64,000 nt of DNA from Chamaecrista fasciculata (GCA_003254925.1 QANZ01054569.1:1-64000), one strand, 5' to 3'. Positions 46,550 to 58,751 are shown, counted from the stretch's first letter. Notes: generated by a model not told the origin, from the sequence alone. Program-made: numbers and translations.

Positions 46550-47416
46550 GGTCAAAAGATTATTTTGGTTCTAAATGTATACTTTAATGTTCATTTTGGT
46601 CCATTATGTTTCAAAATGTTTAAATTGGTCCTAAATGTTGGCAAAATGTTTCATTTTGATCCAAAACTAGATTCCACAAGAACTAGTACTGGTACAGGTA
46701 CGTGTATGACATACGGTTAATTTTAAAAACTTAAGGTACAAGCACGGTAATATTTATTTAAATAAAAAGTTATAAAATATAAATTTATATGATTTTTCTT
46801 ATAAAAATATAGATATTTTATTTATTAATCTAAAGAGAATAAAGTTTTAATATAACAAAAATAGAATAAGATAAAAATTTATATTTTATAATATTTTAAA
46901 AGTACCTTAGAGTATTTATAGAATACAGGTACGTGTATGTACCCAGTACGGGGACAACACTATTTTTAAAGTACCCGTGCTTCATAGGTTTCAAATTATT
47001 AAATATGACTTGTTTCAAGTTCAAACGTGACGATATTAAAGCTACGCATTGTTCTCGAATAAGACTTTCTCTATTCAGTTGGGTCGTTAACAAATGAAGT
47101 CAAATCGGTCCTAAAAGTAGATTGTTCGTTTCATGGTCAAATGAGCTAAGTCAATCATATCTCTCTGGTTTCAAATTCGAATGTGATGAATTCAGAGCTA
47201 CGAGTTCCTCTTAACAAGTCCTTTGAACTTGAAATGAGAGATGAGATAAATATGACCAAATTCAATAGTTTGAGACCAAAATGAAACATTTTACCAATAT
47301 TTAGGACCAAAATGAAATATTTTGCCAATATTTAGGACCAATTTGAACATTTTGAAACATAATGAACCAAAACGAACATTAAGACATACATTTAAGACCA
47401 AAATGACCCTTTGACC
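46550..47416. mobile_element. Foldback element, same family, copy 2, with an insertion
   Basis: Termini GGTCAAAAGATTATTTTGG and CCAAAATGACCCTTTGACC. Matches copy 1 throughout except for an inserted segment at about 46672-46990. Flanks give no clear target duplication. Confidence 0.75.
46672..46990. mobile_element. Small inserted element (GGTACGTGT ends)
   Basis: Absent from copy 1. The left end has ACAAGAACTAGTACTGGTAC and the right end CAGTACGGGGACAACAC with GTACCCGTGCTTCATAGG, partly inverted. AT-rich centre. Probably a short DNA transposon; superfamily not settled. Confidence 0.5.
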
Positions 47417-47512
47417 TTTTTCTTTTCACAAAAACTCATTGAGGCATTTTACGGAACTATTTGTTTGCTCAAAACCATCAAGACCATATTCTAGCATTGA
47501 TTTAATTGGAGA

Positions 47513-48887
47513 TGTTGGAAAATCTTATGTTAAGGAACCCCTTGATGTTTTCATGTCCTTTAGGATTTGTAAATTCTTTATATACTTAGATGCTTTATTT
47601 TATTTTGATAATTCACAAAAAAATTGTAATAAATATTTTAATATTTCTGAAATCTTGTATAATCGAAATATGTCTTAAATATATGATTTATGACTCTTGC
47701 AAATCCTTTCGATATAATTTAATCATTAGTTGCACATGTTCATAATCAGATCCTGATAAATATGAAAAGAATCCTGATTGATTGCGCTGACATTAAATGA
47801 TTGCCTTTGTGATAATTACATGCACTGCTTGTTTAGGAATGATCTAATATGAGTTAGTTAGCTGTATAATATATGATTTCAGTAATTGGAATTAGTTCCC
47901 TAACTTGAGTATTTTATTTCATGCGAGGAATTTTATAAGGAAAGTTTTCGAATCATGTCTACCAGTTCCTAAACATACGTTGTTGAATCCTAATGAAGTC
48001 AAAATGCAAATTGAAGTTGCCTACTCAACAAAACAAGCTTATATGGAATAGAGACATTGTAGCTGCTATGAATATTGAAGAAAATTGAAGATTCATAAAG
48101 ACATGGTTGTTGGAGCTCAAAGAATCAAAGAATTCAAATCAATTCCTTTTGAAGCTCCCTTCAACGATGACTATATAGAGAAGAACATTTTCAAACGTTG
48201 AAGACTACTGAAAGTACTGAACAACTGTTGTAATAATATTCCTTAGTGAAAAAATCACTTAGTGTGAACCATCTCTTTGTGAGAGAACCTAATATTGTTC
48301 TTCTAATTGTCTGATTCGTTCGATATCCTTAGTGGTGGTAGGTTGCCTTCCTCGTGTGCTGTGAAACCTTAGGGTGAGTCGTGAGTGGTTGCAAGATAAG
48401 AGGAGTGTATAGGAACCTTGAGACTACCCGTGAGGATTTGTGGGGATTGTAAAAGGGATTATTGTAAAACCTTAGAGGTGATCCTAGTCTTAGGTTGATT
48501 CCAAGTGTATTGGTCGGTTGCCTACGTAAATATATAAAATTTCCTTGCCATTTTGCTTGGGAGGTGGATGTAGTGTAAGAGAAAGTTTCATTTCAATGAT
48601 TAAACCCTTGTGTGAACCACTATAAATCGTAGTCTTGATCTCTCTCTACCTTAACTCTTTATTATTCTTCATTTTATCTTTTGAGTTAAGTTGAAAAAGC
48701 TTTGAAAAGGTTTTGAAACAAAAGTGTTTAAGAAACTGTTTTTCAAGGAACTGAACGTTTTCGTTAAGGAAGTGAAATTTTCTTTATGGAACTAGTTTTA
48801 CATAAGGAACTCCTTGCTAATTTGTGAAAAAGTTTTAAGATCCTATTCACCCCTCCTTTAGGATCTCCTTGTGCATTTTGTCTAACA
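47513..48887. mobile_element. Probable solo LTR (fossil LTR retrotransposon)
   Basis: Begins TGTTGG and ends TAACA, the standard TG...CA termini, 1375 bp, with the plant-LTR-like ending TATTCACCCCTCCTTTAGG. Flanks GGAGA and GGAGG form a near-perfect 5-bp target duplication. No internal region or second LTR, so a solo LTR left by recombination. Ty1/copia-like by its end sequence, family not assigned. It is absent from the paralogue at 57340-58006, so it is younger than that duplication. Confidence 0.7.
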
Positions 48888-49067
48888 GGAGGTTCAAAAG
48901 ACAAAGACCATATTCTATTTCAAAGAAACCTTTTATCAAACAACTTATATGGGGCTAAGTTCTTGTTTGAAAATCTGAGACCCAAAAGAATACAAACACA
49001 TCAACAACCAATCAAGCAACATAATGCAACATCAACAATCACTCATCACATTTTAAAATGAGAAAAC

Positions 49068-50165
49068 CCAAATGGGGAGTGGGATTTGGCAAATTTGTAA
49101 AATTTCCTTCCCAACAATATTATTCAACACCTTCTGGCGTATCTTCCTCCTTCCCCTTTGCATGAGGAGGATAAAAGAATTTGGAATGATTTAATCCCGA
49201 GTTCGTCTTCCTCTTGGTGCCCAAATTTGACGGAAGATACTTTGCATGTGTCAAGGGATTTCCAAATAGCTGTGAGAGTGTGGAATGATTTAATCCCGAG
49301 GCATGAGAGGATTCTTTCTATATGCTAAATCTTAAAGACTGGTTCAAAGCTAATTTGCAGGGTCGTTTTAAAGGCAATTCTAGCTTCGAGTGGGTTACAA
49401 TTTGGGGAACAACTATCTGGCTTTTGTGGAAGTGGATAAACGCCACCATTTTTAATGACCAATTTTGTTACCCGATTAATACTTCTTTTATTATTTTGAA
49501 GTTTGTCTCGTATTACTCCTCGGTGGGTCAGAATTTTGACAACATGCTAAATAACATGGGAGACAGTGTGAGGTACATTAAATGGATCCCCCCAGTGAAG
49601 GAACCTTGAAGCTCAACACTGATGGTGCCTTTAAAGGAAATGGGGGGTGAAGCAGGGTGTGGAGATTTAATTCGTGATCATTTGAGCCATTGACAAAAAG
49701 GTTTTACTAGAAGGATTGGTCAGTGCTCTGCGTTCAAAGCTGAGGCTTGGGGTGTGTTGGAAGGGTTGAAAATGGCGTAGAGGATGGGGTATAGGAAGGT
49801 TCATCTTGAGTGTGATTCACTTGTTGTTGTTACCTCCATTAGAAATGGAAATCCTGGAGGTTTGAATACTTCCAACATTTTTACTAAGATCAAGTCCTTT
49901 CTTAGTTTGCAGTGGAAGGTGGATATTTTGCACAGCTATAGAGAAGCCAATGCGTGTACTGATAGGCTTGCGAATTGGAGTTTGATGTAGGATGTGAGTT
50001 TACGTGAATGGGTGATGATTCCTCATGACTTGGAGAAGCTGATCTCAGCTAATATTGTTGGGGTTCCTAGCCCTCTATTCTCTTAGTTTTCTTTTCTTTT
50101 TTTGCAATGTTTTTGTCTTTTTGGGTTTTAAGCCCCTTGTTTTCCCAAAAAAAAAAAAAGAAAAA
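49068..50165 (+). mobile_element. 5'-truncated L1-type LINE with RNase H remains
   Basis: Reading pieces include TLHVSRDFQIAVRVWNDLIP, FEWVTIWGTTIWLLWKW and, at 49784-49990, GYRKVHLECDSLVVVTSIRN continuing to REANACTDRLANWSL, which is the RNase H-type domain at the end of many plant LINE polyproteins. Several stops and frame changes separate the pieces, so it is dead. It ends in a run of 14 A. The paralogue at 57598 shows the uninterrupted site. Flanks GAAAAC before and GAAAAAAC after resemble a short target duplication. Only the last 1.1 kb is present, typical of truncated reverse transcription. Confidence 0.85.
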
Positions 50166-50754
50166 ACTTATTATTTAATTTACGAATTTATATTGAGTTA
50201 ACTAATCAATCTCTAAATAATTAAAATACATGATATGATCTCTGAAATATCACAATTGTGAGGATTTGGTCTCTGTAATAATTTAATTCTTATATTTGAA
50301 CTGATTTTATATTTTTTTAGATTTTTTAATGTCTATTGAATTTATACCTTTTAATTCTTAAACATATACTTGATTTATATTTCTTTAGTCCTTGAATTTG
50401 ATATAAGGACCAAATCATTGACGATTGTAATATTTCAGGAATTAAGTCGTATATTTCAATCATTTAAGAAATTATTCATTAATTTAGTACAAATTTAGAG
50501 AGGCCGAAAAATAAATTTACTCTTTTAAAATTGAAAAAATGAGCTTGTATACCTTGTGCAGCTTCACTAAGTCATTTGCTTTCATTCATAAGTGAGCGAA
50601 CATTAATAATGGTAACTTTATAATTAGTGTTTATCGGTGTTATATTGATAGTGCTTATAAGAAAGCTAAATTAAATTTGGTGAGACAATGAGATATATAC
50701 AGAGCCATCAGCCATGTATGTACGAGCACATTGTATTTTGAATTTAAAATAAGG

Positions 50755-51029
50755 CAAAATCCTATTTTGTCCCTCAGTTATGCTCAATGTTCCAAATTGA
50801 TCCCTTAGTTATTTTTTCATTCCATTTTGGTCCTTCAGTTTTTCAAAACGTTGCACTGTTAGTTCCTCAGCACTTTCTATCCACTTTTTCCATTAAAAAA
50901 AAAGGAAAAATAAACTTTCATCCTTCAAAGTTTTAGTTTTTTACATTAAGGTCGTTTTCTTTTTATAATAGGATCAAAACGTAAGATCAAAAAATAAATT
51001 AAGATTATAATTGAATTTCTGCATCTCCA

Positions 51030-51063
<34 letters not shown>

Positions 51064-51400
51064 ATCGCCATAATCCGATCGCCCAGTAACACCATCATCA
51101 CCTTCCCATAACGCCCTTCATCTTCAAGTTCTTCACTCTCAACCAATCGTCGCGCAAAATTGACGAATTGAGGGACGAAGAGAGGGAGGAATAAAGGGAA
51201 ATAGCACCGAAGAGGAAAACGTGAAACCCTAAGGAGGAGGAGAAGGAATTGAGGAGGAGGAGGTACGTAGAGGCCGATGATGAGAGAGAGGATGTAGAAG
51301 CAAAGGAAGATGAGGAAGTCAGAATTGGAATGGGAATCAGAGAGAGGGGATTGGGGGGGTTTATTGTATCCTTAGCTGCCACCTTCAATTAGTTTTCATG
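50755..51400. other. Foldback-type arm followed by gene-like GC-richer DNA
   Basis: TTTTGTCCCTCAGTTATGCT and GCACTGTTAGTTCCTCAG resemble the arms of TTTGGTCC foldbacks, but no opposite arm is found. A CT microsatellite (51029-51064) follows, then a Ser/Leu-rich open frame on the minus strand at 51098-51388. It could be a captured 5' gene end or a diverged gene start; neither is established. Confidence 0.35.
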
Positions 51401-52663
51401 CATCATAAGTCAAGCAACCCAAGATAAGCAATAAAATATGATATGTGAATAACCTTTATTGAACATGTTATTGGAAAAGGATGGGAAACCAAAAGAAGTA
51501 TTCATAGTCTCTAACTTTGTCCTAATGTCGGATTTAGTCCCTAGATATTGGAAATATTTGGTGGCCCATCTTTTTCTGCTTTGTTTTGGCCTTTTGAGTT
51601 CAACAGCACTGAATATTAGTCATGAAAAATAAAACACTTTAAATTTGAGACTTCAACCTGTGAACTTGGCTTTCTCTCTGTTGAGAAACAATATATTTCT
51701 GTAAAAATAAGTGTATCATTATCATATAAATTTGAGAGTTCAATAAGACAGTTCAAACTGCTCAAACATCTGTAAAAATAAGTGTATCATTATGTTTTAC
51801 ATCCAGATATGTAGTATGGTAGTGAGTCTTAGGGAACCTATTAAGCAATGACAGTTCAATTTATGAAGCATCCCAAACACTAATTCTGTCCCATATTAAA
51901 ATGAATGTCATAAATTTACATACCACACTTCCCTGGGTATTTGCAAGAGGACACCGAATTTAGGAGCTAATCTGCAAAGGAAACAAATCGAATCTGAAGT
52001 TTCACTAATAAACCAAAAGAGATTGATAGATGACAGTTCAATGATAGTTGGGTAAAAAAATTTACAAAGCTATTAAGCAATGACAGTTCAAACTATTACA
52101 TCCAAGCTATTAAGCTATTGAGCTATTAAGGCAAATATTGCTTCACCAAATTAGTGAACTTCATTATTGTAGCCAAGGAAATTGCCTTCAACTCTGAAAA
52201 ATTCAGAACCTAGTTAAAAAAAAAAAAAGAAGCAAAAGAGACATGCATAGGGTTGAATTTGCAGCATTATTTTAAAGTACATATCATATAATGCATATAG
52301 TTCGGTCAAAAAATTTAGAAACATATTAAGCAATGACGGTTCAAGCTATTACATCCAAGGTATTAAGCTATTGAGTTATTAAGTCAAATATTGCTTCACC
52401 AAATCAGTGAACTTCATTATTGCAGTCAAGGAAATTGCCTTCAAGTCTAAAGAATTGAGAACCTAGTTAAAAAAGAAAACGAAAACAAAAGAGACATGGA
52501 TTTAGGAAATTGAAGCTACAAAAAACAAACTTGCAATCTGAAACTACAAAAATTGAAATGACAATATATTGTGAACCAAAAAGCTACTCTTTCTCAGCAA
52601 ACTGATCCAAAAAACAATTAACATGCATACCAAGCCAATTAGAAGAAACTCAACAACATACAC
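51401..52663. repeat. Intergenic DNA with a diverged tandem duplication
   Basis: The block at about 52086-52247 (AAATATTGCTTCACCAAATT) recurs at 52340-52500, about 254 bases apart and roughly 90 percent alike. A splice-like minus-strand piece at about 51926-51975 (LAPKFGVLLQIPREV) is seen. No gene can be built. Confidence 0.6.
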
Positions 52664-53648
52664 TTAGCTGTAGCCAACAGAAAGGCTGTGTACTTTAGCT
52701 GTACCAGAATTTATACTGCTCTCTTTTGCAAGGTCCAATCCCCACTCCTATACGCCACATGCATTTAACCAAAATAATACACACTAAATGGGTAAAAAAG
52801 CAAAAAGTAACAGCAAAACATAAATTGACAGTTTAAACAATTTTATAAACTTGGCATGAGATGTGCATTTTATACATATTAAGTATAAATAATGGGCTTA
52901 ATCATAAAACATCAATGTTCTGACCCCCTCACTTTAGAAAGCTATGCTCAATGCATCCAGGCAGAATTTGGAAAAAAAAAAAAAAGATTTCCCTCCATAA
53001 ACATAATCTCCCAGTATATGCAATTACACTAACAGACATGTAGATGTCAAGTTTAACTAATGAAAAAGATCCAGTTGGTAGTTAAAAGATAATTTATCTT
53101 TTTTATAATTTTTTCGGGATAAAAGAAGAAAATTATAATACTCAAACTTTAAAAATATCATAAGTAAAGACATTCAGAACATTGAAGACAATATTATTGC
53201 AACCAAACATAATGCTTTGGTGTAAGTTGTCAAGTATTCCATAATTTATGCAACAAAAGGAATAAATCAAGTTATATTGGGTAAGAGTAAAAACTCAGCT
53301 TCAATTCAAATAAATTTTCCTCACAAACGTGTCTCACCTGTACCAGTGAATGATGCACTTTTAGCTCTTCTACAACGACCTTCCTCAACTCAGAGATTCC
53401 AAGCTTTTCATCATCGTCATCAGCACATTCTTTAGCTAACTCGTACCTATCAATTCAATCAAAATTGAAAAGATAAATTTTAAACAATCATAAACTTTAA
53501 AATAGTATATTAATAGTTTTAAAGAAAGGGAAGTAATTGGGAGGGGATGTATTCACTTACATGGTTTCTGGACTTCAAAGACAGCAACTCACCTCAGCCA
53601 GTGTATCTACAATTTCCCTCAATTGAACTAATTCTCCAGTTTTGGTTG
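52664..53648 (-). CDS. Possible 3' exons of an unrecognised minus-strand gene (uncertain)
   Basis: Three short open pieces have plausible splice sites on the minus strand. Exon A, 53648-53593, reads TKTGELVQLREIVDTLAE before GTGAGT. Exon B, 53446-53338 or 53439-53338, reads LAKECADDDDEKLGISEL and continues to HHSLVQ before GTGAGA. Exon C, 52747-52664, reads EWGLDLAKESSINSGTAK and ends in GYS and a stop. B and C join in phase. A and B join only with the weaker acceptor at 53440, so the model may be wrong or the gene broken. The peptides look protein-like (mixed charged and hydrophobic, few rare residues), but I recognise no family and find no in-phase upstream exon. A similar open piece with splice signals lies at about 54300-54352 (FGGIADYRGSTMFHRGQ). 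Confidence 0.3.
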
Positions 53649-55250
53649 CTGAGAAAACTGGCAAACGAACAAAAGGAATGAAACTTCAAACTCATGAATA
53701 AAGTTGTTATTGTTTTGAAAAATTACAAATTTATCTAGATGACAATTAAGATGATCAATAAAATTACAAATTTATCTAGATGAAATGTAAGTCTATGCTA
53801 AGAGTTAAAGAGGGTTCTCTATCTATCTTGATGCACCAAATCATCAATAAGATCAATCAATAACTCATTGTCTAATGCTCATTTTCTTTTGGTATGTATA
53901 AAGGAGTTTTTTTTCAAACAATTCCAATTGCAAGAAGAAAGATCCCAGCAAAAACTCATCCAACATAAAATAGTGAAGGAAAAGAGAAAACATTCAATCC
54001 ATTCTCCAGGGCTAATCACTTTATATTTTACAAAGCATAAGTAAATAAAGAATAGGAATCTTTTGACATTGAAAACATCAGTTGAATCTAAAAAAGGCAA
54101 ATGTAATGTATAATGAAATTATAAGCCTTGGACTTTCATGATACAATTTTCGTACAGCATACTGCAAATAGAATGTAGCAAGGAAAGAGAATACATTATA
54201 ATCCAAACCCAAGAGTTAAATCTATAAGAATTTGAATGAAAATAACAAAAACTGTGATTTAAACTCATTAGCATAAGCACTTGGCAAGGATACACATACC
54301 TGTCCTCGATGAAACATGGTAGAACCCCTATAGTCTGCGATTCCTCCAAACTATAACACAGATTCAAATGATACGATTCAAATTTGATTGTAGAGAGAGA
54401 ATGAGATGGTATGCCGATGAAATTTCCAGGAGAATGAGATGGTATGCCGTTGGAATGCCAAAATCAAACCCAAAAACGAAATGCAAATTCAAACCCAAAA
54501 AACGAAATCCAAAATCAGACCCTAAAACAAAATACTTTTGCTATTCCAGTCCTAGGAAATACTCACAGAGACCATCGATCAAGTAGCAGATCTAGACCAT
54601 CGTCCTCTTATTTTCTGATTTCCTGTGAGAGACGTTGCCGTCGTCGTCTTGCCGTCAGAGACGCTGCCGTCACCAGTGATAGAAGACATGAAGGAAGAAG
54701 CAGAGATGGTGGAGATGGGAGGGGAGAAGAAGAAGAAGAAGGTGAGATGAGAAAGAAGAAGAAGACGTGAGATGAAATTTTTGGGGGAGTGAGATGGTGA
54801 GTTAGATATGCGTAAGTGAAATAGGGTTTTCAAAATTAGATGAGAGAAAAAATTTAAAATTGAAGGTGGGTTTCAAATCAGATTTGAGATGGTGAGAGTG
54901 AGATGGGTTTCAAATTTGAACCGAAAAATTGAAGGTGAATGGCGCCATTTTTTATTAGCAAAAATCAAAAAATGAGAAAAAAAGAAATTGAAGGAAATGC
55001 CAGATGTCAATGTAATATTGAGAGTAGGAAAACAAAAAAAATGGCAAAGTGACATGTGTATATCTAACAACATTGTTTGTTTTCCTACTACAATGTTGAC
55101 CCTTTTGTTACTGAAGTCCCCCAAAGTTTAAATTACTGAAGTCCAAAAATTCTATTACATTAATTTTGACCCTTTTGTTAAAATATCAACTAAAATTTAA
55201 TTACAAATTTATTTCAAAGGTCAAATTGTATGTTTTCATTTGAAGAGTGG
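53649..55250. other. Intergenic DNA, no firm gene
   Basis: Exon-like piece on the minus strand at about 54300-54352; a GC-richer stretch at 54590-54780 with no recognisable domain; duplicated GACCCTTTTGTTA motif near 55090 and 55169. Nothing is supported as a gene. Confidence 0.4.
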
Positions 55251-55254
55251 CTAA

Positions 55255-55480
55255 AGGAATGGAAATTGAGCACCAACAACGAGATCATAGACAAGATACG
55301 ACATTGAGTGTAAACAATGAGATGGTAAACAAGATATGACATTGAGCATATAAAGAACGAGATGATGGACAAGATACGATATTGAGAGCAAACAACGAGA
55401 TGATAGACAAGATATGACGTTGAGCACAAACAACGAGATGATGGACAAAACACCGACAATAAACAACGAGATTACGCAAC
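55255..55480. repeat. Minisatellite, unit about 45 bp, about 5 copies
   Basis: Repeated ACAACGAGATGAT, GACAAGATACGA and CATTGAG blocks in direct orientation, each unit slightly diverged. Confidence 0.85.
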
Positions 55481-56725
55481 AATAAATGATATAGTATATT
55501 ATTATATTTCACCTTTGCACATTCTTCTATATATATGGTACATTAGTATACTATGAAAATGTGAACTTTGATGCAGTACTATCACCCCTTATAATTGAAA
55601 AGAGAATGTTTCGATGTTCGCCATTATATTGAGGTTTCCAACTTCCTGTTGTATGAGGTCTTATCCAAAAAAATCCAAGAAAAAGAAAGGCCTAATTTCT
55701 TTCTTCAAGTGATAGTGGGAAGAAGCAAGAAGAAAGTCGTCATCTGATTCATGACGGCATGGCACTGAAGAACATGAACATGAAGGATCTTCATCATGTG
55801 ACATGAATATTAACGCCAATCTTGAGGGTGTGGTTGGTGATTCAGCTCAATTTCTAGCCTTCATGGCTAATGATGATGGGATAACTGCAAATAAGAGTGT
55901 GGTTAGTGAAGAAATTAATTCTAATTCCTCTTATTTTATTGATGATATTGATCTAATTAATTATGGTTTAGTTCATTAGAATATGAAGGATGTTCAAAAG
56001 TTTCTCATTTAGCATATGAAGAATATAGACTAGCATTAGCCAATATAAATCATCAATGTTCTCATTAGCGATTTGTTTTTTGTTATATGAGAATATAGGA
56101 TATGACTTTAAGCAGGCTAATGCTTGTCCATACTCTTGTTTTAAATCTGAAACTCGTGAACATCCTTCCTGCTCTAAAGAAATAAAATATGATTAATTAG
56201 ATAAGCGTTATCGTCAAAATAAGAGAAATTTGGATTAGTTCTTTCACCAAATCACACCCTTATTTTCAATCTCATCATCATCATTTGCCATTGAGGCTAA
56301 AATCTATGTTGCATCACCAACCACACCCTCTAAGTGGGCATTGAAATCCATGTCACATGATGAATGAAGACCCTTCATGTTCATGTTCTTCGGTGCCATG
56401 TCTTCATGAATTAGAAGGCCACTTTTTTCTTGCTTCTTTGCACTACCACTTGAAGAAAAATTAGGGTTTCTTTTTCTTGAGTTTTTTGGGAAAACCTCAT
56501 ACAACAAAGAAGTATTGATAACTTCAATGGCGGATTGAAACATTTGCTTTTCAATTTTAAGTGGAGATAGTGATATAATATATCATATTTTATCCCATAA
56601 TTTTTTTGGTTTGTGTTCAATGTCGTATCTTGTCTATCATCTCGTTGTTTGTATATATTTAATGTCGTATCTTATTTATCTTCTTCTTGTTTTTGCACTC
56701 AATAACGTTCTATTCCTCTAACTTC
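55255..56725. mobile_element. Large foldback ending in inverted minisatellites
   Basis: The left end (55255-55480) has about five units of 42-48 bases with GAGATGATGGACAAGATACG and GACATTGAGC. The right end (about 56605-56725) has the reverse complement (CAATGTCGTATCTTGTCTAT, ATCTCGTTGTTTG). Inner arms also pair: GAACATGAACATGAAGGATC near 55770 against GACCCTTCATGTTCATGTTC near 56370, and GGTGTGGTTGGTGATTCAGC against GCATCACCAACCACACCC. Loop about 55870-56280 is unique. No transposase recognised; superfamily unknown. Confidence 0.78.
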
Positions 56726-57339
56726 TTTAGTGAAAACACATGCGTTCGTTGAAATCTTATTTTTCTTAAGTGAAAGCTTCAAAATTAATTTTCTTAAAAA
56801 AGTTTCATTTTAAGTTTTTAACTTCTAATTTTTTTCTTTAGAAAAAATACCCAAATAAGTTAACATGTACATAAAAAGTATTTTTTAATTAAAAAATACT
56901 TTCTAAATTAAAAAAACAACTCATCCAAATGAACTCTAATTCGTGTGGTCGACAGAGATTTTTGAATTTTTCTTTTCTTCTCACTAATTAATCCTATACA
57001 TACAGTGATAGGAGATTGACTACGTAATTCATTCGTGTAACTTTTTTTAACATGATATTTTTTTTGTTTTACAGTGAATAAGTGTTTTTCTTTTGGTATT
57101 ATTTTCTAGAACTTTAATATGGAAAAAAGGTGTTTTTGGATTTTCTTAAAAAGAATCTTAAATAAATATCTTTGTCCTTTAAAAATATATTTTTCTTTAG
57201 AATTTTCTTGATAAAAAAACACACTAATTTCAGAATCTCAACTTCAAAGCCTCATTATACAAAGTGTAGACATCAAATTTTAGGCATTGCTCAATATAAC
57301 AGATAAAATATCCAAAGCCAATACAACTAAACCACATTT
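56726..57339. other. Intergenic AT-rich DNA
   Basis: T-rich and A-rich runs only; no gene or repeat boundary visible. Confidence 0.45.
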
Positions 57340-58006
57340 GACCTCATTGAAGCATTATATGGAACAATTTGTTTGCTCCAAAGTAAATTTGAGAGATCAA
57401 TTAAAGCATCAAGGTTCAAAAGACAAAGCGTACCATATTCTATTTCAAAGAAACCTTTTATCAAACAGTTTATATGGGATTAATAAGTTCTTGTTTAAAA
57501 ATCCGAAACCCAATAGAATACAAACACATCAACAACCAATCAACCAATATAAATATGCAACATCAACAATCATTCATAACATTTTAAATTGGGAAAACTT
57601 ATTATTTAGTTTACAAATTTATAACGAGTTAACTAATCAATCTCTAAATAATTAAAATACACGATATGATCTATGAAATATTAGAATTGTTAAGGATTTG
57701 GTCTCTATGATAACTTAATACCTGTATTTAAATTGATTTTATATTTTTTTAGATTGTTGAATGTGTACTGTATTTATACCTTTTAATTCCTAAATATATA
57801 CTTGACTTATATTTTTTAAGTCCTTGAATTTAGGGATCAAATCATTTACGATTATAATGTTTCAGGAACTAAGTGTATATTTCAATAATTTAAGAACCGA
57901 TTAAATTCGTTGATTTAATATAAATTTAGAGAGACCGAAAAATAAATTTACTCTTTTAAAACTAGAAAAATGAGCTTCTATACCTTGTGTAGCTTCACTA
58001 AGCCAT
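57340..58006. repeat. Segmental duplicate, copy 2 (without insertions)
   Basis: Matches the three blocks of copy 1 at 47433-50575 in order but continuously. At 57590-57600 the junction GGGAAAACTTATTATTT shows the site where the LINE sits in copy 1. Confidence 0.85.
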
Positions 58007-58140
58007 TGTCCTTCCTCGTTTGTTCTTTGTTTTCCAATGGCTTCCCTCTACTCTTTGCATTTTCTAAGTTCTTCTCAATTGCTCTCTCTTAGTTCTTATT
58101 ATAGCTAGACACACAATCTCATAAAAAATAGATGAGCAAA

Positions 58141-58486
58141 AGTATTAATTTTGTCCTCTAATTTTACATCAATTGTCAATTTTGTCCCTAATATTTTTTT
58201 TGCTGTCAATTTCGTTTCCAATGTTTTACATTTATCCTTTAACCAACTTCTATCAATAAATTAATAACAAACTGCATCTTGTTTTTCAACCTAAGATAAG
58301 ATTTAATTTTTTTTCTATCAATTTTACATTAAATATCATTAGCCACGTCGATTTTGTCGTTAATATTTGGCTAAAATAAAAGGAAAAAATAAAATTAACA
58401 AAAATGTAAAACATTAAAGACGAAATTGATAATAAAAAAATTGATGACGAATTTGAGATTCATGTAAAGTTTGAGAACAAATTATG
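58141..58486. mobile_element. Foldback MITE, AGTA-ended family, copy 2
   Basis: AATTTTACATCAATTGTCAATTTTG at the left matches 17954-18318 and pairs with TTGATGACGAATTTGAGATT and CATGTAAAGTTTGAG at the right. It lies 365 bases before the SRP54 ATG, probably within its promoter. Confidence 0.7.
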
Positions 58487-58670
58487 GGCTGAGAGCCCAA
58501 TTTGGAATTATGGGCCTACTTGAATGAGATCCATATCAATCCTTTACGGATTTATTATTATTATTATTTTACGTTTTCGTCAGCCTCACCGGCGGTGGAA
58601 ACACCAATCTCTCTCTCGCCCGAAGCCTTCTTCTGCATCAACGTTTTGCTTCTTCATGTTTCCATCCACT

Positions 58671-58751
58671 AAACCCTAATCGTGCAATTGATTTTTCTCA
58701 ACCAATCAAAACCCAGAAATTCATTAACCAAATCCACCCTCCAAACCCTAA
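58671..58751 (+). promoter_or_regulatory. Two telo-boxes before SRP54
   Basis: AAACCCTAA occurs at 58671-58679 and 58743-58751, 180 and 108 bases before the ATG. Telo-boxes are typical of plant translation and housekeeping genes, which suits SRP54. Confidence 0.45.

Larger units (their letters stand above)
47433..50575. repeat. Segmental duplicate, copy 1 (paralogue of 57340-58006)
   Basis: Blocks 47433-47475, 48891-49067 and 50160-50575 match, in the same order, 57340-57380, 57413-57598 and 57599-58006 (for example TATTTCAAAGAAACCTTTTA and GAACACATCAACAACCAATC-like stretches). The gaps in the match are a probable solo LTR and a LINE, both missing from copy 2. Nature of the duplicated unit is unknown. 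Confidence 0.85.

Noticed and set aside
51098-51388. Ser/Leu-rich 96-codon frame as a gene
   Set aside because: Low complexity and next to a microsatellite and a foldback arm; no downstream exon found. Kept only as a possible captured or diverged gene start.
55730-55990. Frame with FMANDDG and SSYFIDDIDLINYG as a possible retroelement gag-pol fragment
   Set aside because: Short and without a zinc knuckle, protease or other landmark; lies in the loop of a foldback. Not enough to name a family.
57287-57655. 122-codon frame with QTHQQPINQY-like sequence
   Set aside because: It overlaps the segmental duplicate, whose other copy does not keep the frame; no motif recognised.
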